Source: UBA2882 sp964619485 (GTDB lineage: Bacteria > Bacillota > Clostridia > Lachnospirales > Lachnospiraceae). Taken from it: a stretch of 20,559 bases of DNA. The translations under genes were made by a program, and so were the position numbers. The notes under the pieces were generated by a model, which searched no databases, was not told the DNA's origin, and saw only the letters and a program-made list of their open reading frames with translations. The DNA is taken from NCBI GenBank assembly GCA_964619485.1, contig CAZUCI010000058.1, forward strand, positions 1 through 20,559, in the 5' to 3' direction. Below are positions 13,191 through 20,559 of this stretch, piece by piece (position 1 is the stretch's first letter; every line of letters starts with the position of its first letter).

Positions 13191-14669
13191 ATGATAGCAT
13201 GTACAGATTTGCTGAAGAAAATAGAGTACAGGGTAATAAAGGGAAATGAGCAATGCCAGGTGACAGAGGTAGTATATGACTCCAGAAAGGTCACAGAGGG
13301 ATGCATGTTTGTCTGTATCGCTGGAGCTAATTTTGATGGCCATGATAAGGCAGCCGAGGCTGTGGAGCATGGCGCAGGAATTCTGGTGGTAAGCCATGAG
13401 GTTTCCATTCCTGATGATTTGGATGTGACGATTATTTCAGTGGAGGACACAAGATATGCGATGGCCTTTATCAGCGCGGCTTTCTTTGGAAATCCCGCAG
13501 ACCGTCTGAAGGTGATTGGTATCACTGGAACGAAGGGAAAGACCACAACAACCTATCTGGTTAAATCCATTTTGGAGCAGACAGGACATAAGGTAGGATT
13601 GGTGGGAACAATTGAGGCCATTATTGGAGAAGAACATATTCCGGCCAATAATACGACACCGGAGTCCTATACCCTGCAGAGCTATTTTGCCAAGATGGAA
13701 AAGGCGGGCTGTGACATTGTGGTGATGGAGGTCTCTTCCCAGGGACTGATGCAGCACAGAACACAGGGCTTTACCTTTGAGCTTGGTATTTTTACCAACA
13801 TTGAGCCGGATCATATCGGACCGAATGAACATAAGGATTTTGAGGAATATATGCATTGCAAGGGACTTTTGTTCAAACAGTGCAAAAAGGGCATCGTTAA
13901 CATGGATGATCCACACTGGGAAAGGGTTCTGCTTGGTCATACCTGTGATGTGGACACCTATGGCTTTTCAAAAGAAGCTGCTCTTTATGCTGAGAATGTA
14001 AAGCTGATTCAGGGACCGGGATATCTGGGTGTTGATTTTGCAGTGAAGGGACTTCTTGATTTTGAGGTTGAGTTTCATTCTCCTGGAAGGTTCAGTGTAT
14101 ACAATGCTTTGACAGCCATTGCAATCTGCAGACATTTTGATGTGCCTGTGGAAAAAATGCAGGAGGCGTTAAAGCATGCTTCTGTAAAAGGACGTATTGA
14201 ACTGGTTAAGGTTTCCGACAGGTTTTCACTGATGATTGATTATGCACATAATGCCATGGCACTTGAGAGCCTTTTGACAACCCTGAAGGAGTATCAGCCG
14301 AAACGTCTGGTCTGCCTGTTTGGCTGTGGTGGAAACCGTTCCAGGCTTCGCCGCTATGAGATGGGTGAGGTGAGTGGCAAACTTGCGGATCTGACTATTA
14401 TCACTTCGGATAATCCGAGATTTGAGGAGCCGCAGGACATTATAGATGATATCAAACAGGGCATTGGTAAGACAGACGGAAAGTATATGGAAATCATAGA
14501 CAGGCGGGAGGCTATCGCCTATGTGATTGAGCATGGAGAGCCGGGAGACGTCATTGTTCTTGCCGGAAAGGGCCATGAGGATTATCAGGAAATCAAAGGG
14601 AAGAAATATCCTATGGATGAGCGGGACATCATTGCGGATGTTTTAGCAAAAGGCACTGCTAAGAGATAG
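13191..14669 (+). CDS. murE: UDP-N-acetylmuramoyl-tripeptide synthetase MurE (meso-DAP type)
   Basis: The 492-residue Mur ligase adds the third peptide residue to UDP-MurNAc-L-Ala-D-Glu, using ATP, in the cytoplasm. Domain 1 (1-105) has VVYDSRKV (27-34). Domain 2 has the P-loop GTKGKTT (113-119), NNTTPES (152-158) and the HCKGLLF lysine (Lys223), normally carbamylated. Domain 3 has IDYAHN (348-353) and SDNPRFEEP (405-413). DNPR is the motif for meso-diaminopimelate rather than lysine. Two segments differ from common MurE: SSQGLMQHR (181-189) replaces SSHALxxxR, and GGNRSRLRR (379-387) replaces the usual GGDRD. The gene lies with priA, not in a division/cell-wall cluster, so a second murE elsewhere is possible. 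The ribosome binding site is weak (GGAAAG). Confidence 0.9.
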   Translation: MIACTDLLKKIEYRVIKGNEQCQVTEVVYDSRKVTEGCMFVCIAGANFDGHDKAAEAVEHGAGILVVSHEVSIPDDLDVTIISVEDTRYAMAFISAAFFGNPADRLKVIGITGTKGKTTTTYLVKSILEQTGHKVGLVGTIEAIIGEEHIPANNTTPESYTLQSYFAKMEKAGCDIVVMEVSSQGLMQHRTQGFTFELGIFTNIEPDHIGPNEHKDFEEYMHCKGLLFKQCKKGIVNMDDPHWERVLLGHTCDVDTYGFSKEAALYAENVKLIQGPGYLGVDFAVKGLLDFEVEFHSPGRFSVYNALTAIAICRHFDVPVEKMQEALKHASVKGRIELVKVSDRFSLMIDYAHNAMALESLLTTLKEYQPKRLVCLFGCGGNRSRLRRYEMGEVSGKLADLTIITSDNPRFEEPQDIIDDIKQGIGKTDGKYMEIIDRREAIAYVIEHGEPGDVIVLAGKGHEDYQEIKGKKYPMDERDIIADVLAKGTAKR

Positions 14670-14685
14670 GAAAAGGGTAAAGGAT

Positions 14686-16923
14686 TTGAAGGAAAGATTT
14701 GTAAATGTCTGTATAGACATTTCTCATGAGAAGGTTGACAGACCCTTTCAATATATTATTCCGGATGAACTTGAGGGAAAGCTTTTTCCCGGAATGCAGG
14801 TTGAAGTTCCCTTTGGTGCGGGAAATCACATCCGAAAAGCGTTTGTCCTTGGGCTGACGGAGCATTCCGAATATCCGGTGGAACGGTGCAAGAAAATTGC
14901 AGGCATTGTCCCGGGGGGAATCCCGTTGGAGGGTGAGCGTATTGCACTGGCTGCATGGATGAAGCACCGGTATGGTTCCACGTTGATTGCGGCTCTGAAA
15001 ACCGTGCTGCCGGTGAAGAAAACAGTCCGCGAGGTGTTGAGACGGGAAGTGCGGCTTGCCATTGACAGGGAACAGCTTACAGAAGCCATTGCCCTGATGG
15101 AGCAGAAGCATTTTAAGGCAAGAGCGAGGCTTTTGAAGGCTTTTTTGGAGGTAGACCGGATTCCCTATGGCTTTGTGACAGATAAGCTCAGTGTGAATGC
15201 ACAGACATTGCGTGCCATGGCGGATAAAGGTTACATTGTTATTGAGAGTGAACAGGAATATAGAAATCCCTTTTCCCGGAAGCAGAAGGAAATCAAGCTG
15301 AATCATCTGACGGAAAATCAGCAGTGTATTGTAGATGATTTTACCAGGGATTACGCCAGCGGAGTACGGGGAAGCTACCTGCTGTTTGGAATTACCGGAA
15401 GTGGCAAGACAGAATGCTATATGGAGATGATAGAGGAGGTGCTTTCACAGAAAAAGCAGGTGATTATGCTGATTCCTGAGATCGCCCTGACCTATCAGAC
15501 TGTGCTTCGTTTTTATCATCGATTCGGTGACCGTGTTTCGGTCATCCATTCCAAGCTCTCTGCCGGAGAAAAATTTGATCAGTTTGAGAGAGCAAAAAAG
15601 GGAGATATAGATATTATGATTGGCCCGAGGAGTGCACTTTTTACTCCATTTCCAAATCTGGGCTTGATTCTAATAGATGAAGAGCATGAGAGCAGCTATA
15701 AAAGTGATGGAATGCCCAAATTTCATGCCAAGGATACCGCACAAAAAATAGCAGCAGATTTTCATGCATCTGTGGTGCTGGGGTCTGCAACTCCCAGCGT
15801 TTCCAGCTATTATGAAGCAAAAAGCGGGCAGATGAAGCTTTATGAGCTGAAGGAGCGGTATGCGGGGGCAAAGCTTCCTGCGGTTGAAATCGTTGATTTG
15901 AGAGAGGAACTCAGACGTGGAAACCGTTCTATTTTCTCCAGAAAGCTTCAGGATAAAATGAGACAGACAATAGAGAAAAAAGAGCAGATTATGCTGTTTT
16001 TAAACCGCCGTGGCTTTGCGGGCTTTATTTCCTGCAGAAGCTGTGGTACAGTTTTGAAATGTCCACATTGTGATGTGGCGTTGACGCAGCATAGAGGAAA
16101 AAGAATGGTTTGTCATTATTGTGGCTATGAAACCAGTCTTCCACCGACCTGTCCAAGCTGTGGTTCCAAATATATTGGAGGCTTCAGGATTGGTACAGAG
16201 CAGGTGGAGCAGAAAATCCTGGAATTATTTCCACAGGCTGCAGTGCTTCGCATGGATGCTGATACGACCAAAAAGAAGGATGACTACGAAAAGATTCTGA
16301 CTTCCTTTTCGGAGGGTGATGCTGATATTCTGGTGGGAACGCAGATGATTGTGAAGGGGCATGATTTCCCCAATGTTACCGTGGTGGGAGTTCTGGCGGC
16401 AGATCTTTCTCTGGCAGCAGGGGATTACAGGGCGGCAGAGCGAACCTTTCAGCTTCTGACACAGGCTGTTGGAAGAGCAGGAAGAGGCAAAAAGGAGGGC
16501 TGTGCGGTTATTCAGACCTACCAGCCGGAGCATTATGCCATTACCTGTGCAGCAAAGCAGGATTACGAGGCCTTCTATGAAGAGGAAATTGCCTACCGAA
16601 GGATTATGGGGTATCCCCCTGTTATGCATATGCTGGCTGTTTTACTTGGCTCAGAAAGAGAGCAGGAGGTAAAACAGACTGCAGAGCGTCTGAAAGAACT
16701 GATTACGCCAATGATTACACAGGAGAGGCTGAGGGTCATCGGACCGGCGGAGGCGTCCATCGGAAAAATCCAGGATATATACAGACAGGTGATTTATATC
16801 AGACATACAGAGTATGAAAAGCTGGTAATGGTAAAAGATAACATAGAACAGTTTATGGAACATATAGGAGAAAAAAATACAGTCCGGGTGATTTTTGACT
16901 TTGATCCCGTGAACGGATATTAG
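14686..16923 (+). CDS. priA: Primosomal protein N' (replication restart helicase PriA)
   Basis: The 745-residue superfamily-2 DNA helicase reloads the replisome at stalled forks. The N-terminal 3'-binding domain (1-105) and a winged helix (about 130-190) precede the helicase core. The core has GITGSGKT (235-242, Walker A), DEEH (331-334, Walker B), GSATPS (366-371), GTQMIVKGHDFPN and QAVGRAGRG. Eight cysteines (450, 453, 459, 462, 476, 479, 489, 492) form the paired zinc sites between helicase lobes. The start is TTG at 14686, with AAGGG 8 bases upstream; the residues right after it (ERFVNVCIDI) match the usual PriA N-terminus. It begins 16 bases after murE and is followed 25 bases later by def, the standard Firmicute order. 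All motifs are intact. Confidence 0.96.
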   Translation: MKERFVNVCIDISHEKVDRPFQYIIPDELEGKLFPGMQVEVPFGAGNHIRKAFVLGLTEHSEYPVERCKKIAGIVPGGIPLEGERIALAAWMKHRYGSTLIAALKTVLPVKKTVREVLRREVRLAIDREQLTEAIALMEQKHFKARARLLKAFLEVDRIPYGFVTDKLSVNAQTLRAMADKGYIVIESEQEYRNPFSRKQKEIKLNHLTENQQCIVDDFTRDYASGVRGSYLLFGITGSGKTECYMEMIEEVLSQKKQVIMLIPEIALTYQTVLRFYHRFGDRVSVIHSKLSAGEKFDQFERAKKGDIDIMIGPRSALFTPFPNLGLILIDEEHESSYKSDGMPKFHAKDTAQKIAADFHASVVLGSATPSVSSYYEAKSGQMKLYELKERYAGAKLPAVEIVDLREELRRGNRSIFSRKLQDKMRQTIEKKEQIMLFLNRRGFAGFISCRSCGTVLKCPHCDVALTQHRGKRMVCHYCGYETSLPPTCPSCGSKYIGGFRIGTEQVEQKILELFPQAAVLRMDADTTKKKDDYEKILTSFSEGDADILVGTQMIVKGHDFPNVTVVGVLAADLSLAAGDYRAAERTFQLLTQAVGRAGRGKKEGCAVIQTYQPEHYAITCAAKQDYEAFYEEEIAYRRIMGYPPVMHMLAVLLGSEREQEVKQTAERLKELITPMITQERLRVIGPAEASIGKIQDIYRQVIYIRHTEYEKLVMVKDNIEQFMEHIGEKNTVRVIFDFDPVNGY

Positions 16924-16948
16924 AATAACGAGAAAAGAGGAAACAGCT

Positions 16949-17440
16949 ATGGCAATCAGGAATATCAGAGAAATTGGAGACGAAGTACTTAATAAAAAGT
17001 GCAAGGAAGTTAAAACTATGAATGAGCGCACCAGAGTGCTCATTGATGATATGTTTGACACCATGTATGAGGCGGATGGCGTAGGTCTTGCAGCTCCACA
17101 GGTTGGTATTTTAAAGCGTATCGTCGTGATTGATACAGGAGATGACCCCATTGTCTTAATTAATCCGGTTGTTGTTGCAACGGAAGGAGAGCAGACCGGG
17201 CATGAGGGCTGTCTGTCGGTTCCGGGCAAGAGCGGCATTGTGACCAGACCAAATTATGCGAAGGTTGAGGCATTGAATGAAGAGCTGGAGCCCATTGTCG
17301 TTGAGGGAACGGAACTGCTTGCAAGAGCACTTTTACATGAAATAGATCATTTGGAAGGGCATCTTTATACAGAGCTTGTCGAGGGACCATTATATGATGT
17401 TTCACCGGATGATGAGGAAGAAATCGAGTACGAGGACTGA
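16949..17440 (+). CDS. def: Peptide deformylase
   Basis: The 163-residue metalloenzyme removes the formyl group from N-formylmethionine on new proteins. The three family motifs are present: GVGLAAPQ (44-51), EGCLS (86-90, with metal ligand Cys88) and HEIDH (130-134, two His ligands and the catalytic Glu131). It acts at the ribosome exit after Fmt, encoded just downstream, has formylated the initiator tRNA. The last 15 residues are acidic (DDEEEIEYED). The stop codon lies inside the first copy of a 17-base tandem repeat. AGAGGAAA lies 6-13 bases before the ATG. Confidence 0.96.
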   Translation: MAIRNIREIGDEVLNKKCKEVKTMNERTRVLIDDMFDTMYEADGVGLAAPQVGILKRIVVIDTGDDPIVLINPVVVATEGEQTGHEGCLSVPGKSGIVTRPNYAKVEALNEELEPIVVEGTELLARALLHEIDHLEGHLYTELVEGPLYDVSPDDEEEIEYED

Positions 17441-17469
17441 AAGAGAAAGAGTACTGAAAGAGAAAGAGT
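17436..17469. repeat. 17-base perfect tandem duplication across the def stop codon
   Basis: ACTGAAAGAGAAAGAGT occurs at 17436-17452 and again at 17453-17469 with no mismatch. The TGA at 17438-17440 in the first copy is the def stop. The second copy runs into a palindrome, AGAGTACTCT (17465-17474). It looks like a recent slippage duplication. Confidence 0.9.
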
Positions 17470-17518
17470 ACTCTCAGTAATTAGGAGGTCTTTTAACGAG
17501 GATTAGGAGCGTGAAGGA

Positions 17519-18442
17519 ATGAAAGTTTTATATATGGGAACACCGGATTTTGCAGTAGGACCCCTCGAGGAGCTTCTGGCAGCCGGACACCAGGTAGTCT
17601 GTGTGGTAACACAGCCTGACAAACCAAAGGGGCGAGGAAAAGAGATGGCGCAATCACCGGTAAAGCAGTGTGCACTTCGCCATGGAATTCCGGTTTTAAC
17701 CCCTGTAAAAATTAAGACAGCAGAGTCTGTGGAGGAATTAAAAAAATATCCCGCAGACATTTTTGTGGTAGCAGCCTTTGGGCAGCTGTTATCAGAGGAA
17801 ATTCTGAATATGCCAAGGTATGGCAGTGTGAATATACATGCGTCTTTACTTCCAAAATATCGTGGAGCTGCACCGATTCAGTGGAGCATCCTTGACGGGG
17901 AGAAGGAAACGGGAATCACCATAATGCAGATGGATAAAGGGCTGGATACAGGAGATATTCTCCTGCAGCAAAGAGTTGCGATTACGGATGAGGACACTGG
18001 AGAGAGTCTTTTTGATAAGCTGGCTCTGGCTGGCAGCAGACTGATTGTGGAGGCTTTGGAGAAGCTTGAAAAGGGAGAAATACAGCCGCAGAAGCAGGAT
18101 GATTCCCAAAGCTGCTATGCCAAAATGCTCTCCAAGGAGCTTGGAAATATGGATTGGAGACGGCCGGCAGTAGAGCTGGAGCGTCTTGTGCGGGGACTGA
18201 ATTCCTGGCCTAGTGCATACACCAGGTTCCAGGGGAAAACCCTGAAAATCTGGAGAACAGAGCTGTCTGATAAAAGCGGGAAGCCGGGAGAGGTTCTTTC
18301 TGTTGAAAGGGATCGTGTCATTATTGGAACAGGAGAAAAAGCACTTGCGCTTCTGGAGCTTCAGCTTGAGGGAAAGAAACGTATGACCACGGAAGAGTTT
18401 TTGCGGGGCAGAAATTTGCAGGTGGGAGAATTTTTAGGATAA
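17519..18442 (+). CDS. fmt: Methionyl-tRNA formyltransferase
   Basis: The 307-residue enzyme formylates Met-tRNAfMet using 10-formyltetrahydrofolate, marking it for initiation. The Rossmann-type N-domain has FAVGPLEELL and the folate-binding/catalytic segment NIHASLLPKYRGAAPIQW (105-122), with Asn105, His107 and Asp143 (in GLDTGD) as the catalytic trio. The PKGRG loop (37-41) contacts tRNA. The C-terminal OB domain spans about 205-307. The length is normal. The ATG at 17519 is served by GGAG (17506-17509). A stronger AGGAGG at 17483-17488 is followed by no start codon at a usable distance. def and fmt as neighbours are the usual arrangement. Confidence 0.96.
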   Translation: MKVLYMGTPDFAVGPLEELLAAGHQVVCVVTQPDKPKGRGKEMAQSPVKQCALRHGIPVLTPVKIKTAESVEELKKYPADIFVVAAFGQLLSEEILNMPRYGSVNIHASLLPKYRGAAPIQWSILDGEKETGITIMQMDKGLDTGDILLQQRVAITDEDTGESLFDKLALAGSRLIVEALEKLEKGEIQPQKQDDSQSCYAKMLSKELGNMDWRRPAVELERLVRGLNSWPSAYTRFQGKTLKIWRTELSDKSGKPGEVLSVERDRVIIGTGEKALALLELQLEGKKRMTTEEFLRGRNLQVGEFLG

Positions 18443-18470
18443 ACAGGCTTTATTAGTGGAGGAAAACTTC

Positions 18471-19775
18471 GTGACAAATACGAGAGAAATCGTGCTGGAT
18501 GCACTGATGGAAATATTGGAAAAGAAACAGTACAGTCATTACGTGCTGAAGCAGATTCTGGATAAATACAGCTATCTGGACAAGACGGAGCGGTCTTTCA
18601 TTAAGAGAATTACGGAGGGAACCGTGGAACGCTGTCTGGAGCTTGACTATATTCTGGATGCCTTCTCCAGGACACCTGTTCGCAAAATGAAGCCCATGAT
18701 CAGGACGATTCTCAGAATGGGTGTCTATCAGCTTATTTATATGGACAGTGTCCCGGATTCAGCGGTTTGTAATGAAGCAGTGAAGCTGGCTGTAAATCAC
18801 AGCTTTTCTTCCTTGAGAGGCTTTGTGAATGGAATCCTGCGTAATATAGCAAGAAATAAGGCTTCTATCACTTATCCTGATGCAAAAGAGAATCCGGAGG
18901 CATACTTATCCGTCACGTATTCCATGCCGGAATGGATTGTTCATATGTGGTATGAACGCTTTGGAGCAGAAAAGACGGAAGAAATACTGAAGGGACTTTT
19001 ATCCAACAGACCTGTCACGGTTCGGTTAGAGGAAGCCCTGAGTGAAAAAGAGCGGGTGGCGCTTTTAGAGCAAATGGCAGCAGCCGGAATTACTGCGGAA
19101 CAGGACAAAGAGTTAGCATATGCTTACCGACTTTCCGGTGTTGACCGTGTGGATGCAGTACCGGGCTTTGCAGATGGAAAAATTATGATTCAGGACGCAG
19201 GTTCCATGTATATCACACAGATGGCCGGGATTACACCGGGGGATTATGTGATTGATGTGTGTGGAGCACCCGGCGGAAAAGCTCTTCATGCAGCCAGCAA
19301 GCTGAAGGGGCAGGGCTTTGTGGATGTCAGGGATCTGTCCAATCGCAAGGTCTCCATGATGGAAGAAAATATACAGAGAAGCAGTTTTACCAATATACAT
19401 GCAAAGGTATTTGATGCAACAGTACTGGATGAAGAATGCATCGAAAGGGCGGACGTCGTCATTGCAGACCTTCCCTGCTCTGGCCTTGGTGTGATTGCCA
19501 GAAAGAGCGATATTAAATATCGCCTCACGGAGGGAGACATCAAAGATATTGCCGCCTTACAGAAAAAGATCCTTTCCACGGTGTGGCAGTATGTTAAACC
19601 CGGGGGAAAGCTGATGTACAGCACCTGCACCTTAACAAAAGAAGAAAATGAAGATAATATGAAATGGTTTCTGGAGAATTTTCCTTTTCAAAGGGTGGAG
19701 GAGAGAACACTGTTCCCGGGCGTTGATGATACAGATGGCTTTTATATGATGCTTCTTTGCAGGGAGGAAAATTAG
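18471..19775 (+). CDS. rsmB: 16S rRNA (cytosine-967-C5)-methyltransferase
   Basis: The 434-residue protein has an N-terminal NusB-like RNA-binding domain (about 1-135) and a C-terminal SAM-dependent methyltransferase of the RsmB/Nop2 family. CGAPGGK (264-270) binds SAM, DLPCSG (333-338) holds the release cysteine Cys336, and YSTCTL holds the nucleophile Cys386. It methylates C967 of 16S rRNA (E. coli numbering). GTG at 18471 is chosen because GGAGG (18458-18462) lies 8 bases upstream; the other in-frame GTG at 18456 overlaps that site and would add only five residues. It follows fmt by 28 bases and its stop overlaps the rlmN start by one base. Confidence 0.94.
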   Translation: MTNTREIVLDALMEILEKKQYSHYVLKQILDKYSYLDKTERSFIKRITEGTVERCLELDYILDAFSRTPVRKMKPMIRTILRMGVYQLIYMDSVPDSAVCNEAVKLAVNHSFSSLRGFVNGILRNIARNKASITYPDAKENPEAYLSVTYSMPEWIVHMWYERFGAEKTEEILKGLLSNRPVTVRLEEALSEKERVALLEQMAAAGITAEQDKELAYAYRLSGVDRVDAVPGFADGKIMIQDAGSMYITQMAGITPGDYVIDVCGAPGGKALHAASKLKGQGFVDVRDLSNRKVSMMEENIQRSSFTNIHAKVFDATVLDEECIERADVVIADLPCSGLGVIARKSDIKYRLTEGDIKDIAALQKKILSTVWQYVKPGGKLMYSTCTLTKEENEDNMKWFLENFPFQRVEERTLFPGVDDTDGFYMMLLCREEN

Positions 19776-20559
19776 TGGAACAAAAGACAGATATCAAATC
19801 TCTGAACAAAGAAGAGGTCAGGGAAGCACTTCTTGCCATGGGTGAGAAAAAGTTCCATGCAGACCAGCTCTACGACTGGATGCATGTGAAGCTGGCAAAG
19901 AGCTTTGAACAGATGAGCAATCTTTCCAAAGCGCTGCGGGAAAAATGCAGTGAACATTTTGAATATGTATGTCTGGAGGCAGTACAGATTCAGGAATCGA
20001 AGCTGGATGGGACAAAGAAATTCCTCTTTGCACTTTCCGATGGAAATGTGGTAGAAAGCGTTTTTATGAGGTATAAGCACGGAAACAGCGTGTGTATTTC
20101 CTCCCAGGTTGGCTGCCGTATGGGGTGCCGCTTCTGTGCATCCACGTTAGACGGCTTAACCAGAAATCTGACACCTTCAGAAATGCTGGATCAGATTTAT
20201 TCCATCACAAGAATTGTGGGCGAGAGAATTTCCAATGTGGTTGTCATGGGAACGGGAGAGCCCATGGATAACTATGACAATCTCATGAAATTTATCAGGC
20301 TGTTGACCGATGAGAATGGACTGAATATCAGTCAGCGGAATGTGACGGTTTCCACCTGCGGAATTGTACCGGGGATTCGCAAAATGGCAGAGGAAAAGCT
20401 TCAGATTACCCTTGCGTTGTCCCTGCATGGAGCCACGGATGCAAAAAGGCAGGAATTAATGCCCATTGCCAGGGTCTATTCCATTCGGGAATTAATGGAG
20501 GCTGTGGACTATTATTATGAAGAAACCGGCAGGAGAATCACTTTTGAATACAGTCTTGT
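19775..20559 (+). CDS. rlmN: 23S rRNA/tRNA adenine-C2 methyltransferase RlmN (cut by window edge)
   Basis: The frame starts at GTG 19775, sharing its G with the rsmB stop codon, and is open for 261 codons to the window end. AGGGAGG (19761-19767) lies 7 bases upstream. The protein shows an N-terminal helical domain (about 1-90) and a radical-SAM core: CRMGCRFC (Cys114, 118, 121) binds the [4Fe-4S] cluster, followed by VVMGTGEPMDNYDN and SLHGATD. RlmN methylates A2503 of 23S rRNA and A37 of some tRNAs by a methyl-cysteine mechanism. Family members are about 345-360 residues, so roughly a quarter of the protein, including the C-terminal methyl-carrying cysteine, lies outside. Confidence 0.95.
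   Translation, partial: MEQKTDIKSLNKEEVREALLAMGEKKFHADQLYDWMHVKLAKSFEQMSNLSKALREKCSEHFEYVCLEAVQIQESKLDGTKKFLFALSDGNVVESVFMRYKHGNSVCISSQVGCRMGCRFCASTLDGLTRNLTPSEMLDQIYSITRIVGERISNVVVMGTGEPMDNYDNLMKFIRLLTDENGLNISQRNVTVSTCGIVPGIRKMAEEKLQITLALSLHGATDAKRQELMPIARVYSIRELMEAVDYYYEETGRRITFEYSL

Noticed and set aside
14659..15306. A 215-codon minus-strand frame opposite the start of priA
   Set aside because: The PriA N-terminal domain is well conserved on the other strand; the reverse product shows no family features.
1..20559. CRISPR array, phage, insertion sequence, tRNA or rRNA
   Set aside because: No regularly spaced repeats, transposase or integrase motifs, cloverleaf sequences or rRNA-like stretches were seen on either strand.

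Overview
This window looks like chromosomal DNA of a Gram-positive anaerobe of the Clostridia, most likely the Lachnospiraceae. The signs are a SCIFF (six-cysteine ranthipeptide) locus with its radical-SAM maturase next to a fused SecDF, the gene order priA-def-fmt-rsmB-rlmN typical of Firmicutes, a MurE with the meso-diaminopimelate DNPR motif, strong AGGAGG ribosome binding sites and moderate-to-low GC. No transposase, phage gene, tRNA, rRNA or CRISPR array is visible. It reads as core genome, and the interest lies in the peptide locus and in the RNA and regulatory signals between genes.

Layout. (1) 1-2750: the first 12 codons of a leftward N-acetylmuramoyl-L-alanine amidase, then a divergent CarD-family regulator coupled by an ATGA overlap to a YkgJ-type cysteine-cluster protein. 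The latter overlaps, tail to tail, a leftward CNNM/CorC-type membrane protein. (2) 2751-7180: a TIGR04086-like membrane protein, the SCIFF precursor scfA, a perfect intercistronic hairpin, the maturase scfB and fused secDF, closed by a long terminator. (3) 7181-8823: cysK on its own promoter, followed by an Rrf2/IscR-like regulator with three clustered cysteines and its own promoter. (4) 8824-10091: a promoter, a yybP-ykoY (manganese) riboswitch with an overlapping intrinsic terminator, and the CaCA-family cation exchanger it controls. (5) 10092-12807: recJ and a PfkB-family (1-phosphofructokinase-like) sugar kinase. (6) 12808-13190: a gene-free stretch holding a candidate 74-nt small RNA and the murE promoter. 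(7) 13191-20559: murE-priA-def-fmt-rsmB-rlmN, a rightward operon; rlmN runs off the end.

How the genes work together. ScfB should install thioether cross-links in ScfA; the neighbouring membrane protein and SecDF suggest, but do not prove, a link to the membrane or to export. CysK with the Rrf2 regulator suggests sulfur or Fe-S homeostasis. The riboswitch-exchanger pair suggests Mn2+ efflux. The last operon combines cell-wall precursor synthesis, replication restart, and translation initiation and ribosome modification (Def, Fmt, RsmB, RlmN).

The best leads for something undescribed are the candidate C-rich small RNA at about 12953-13026, the hairpin plus missing ribosome binding site between scfA and scfB, the paired palindromes in the scfA promoter, and a SecF half in which the usual intramembrane Asp appears to be Ala.
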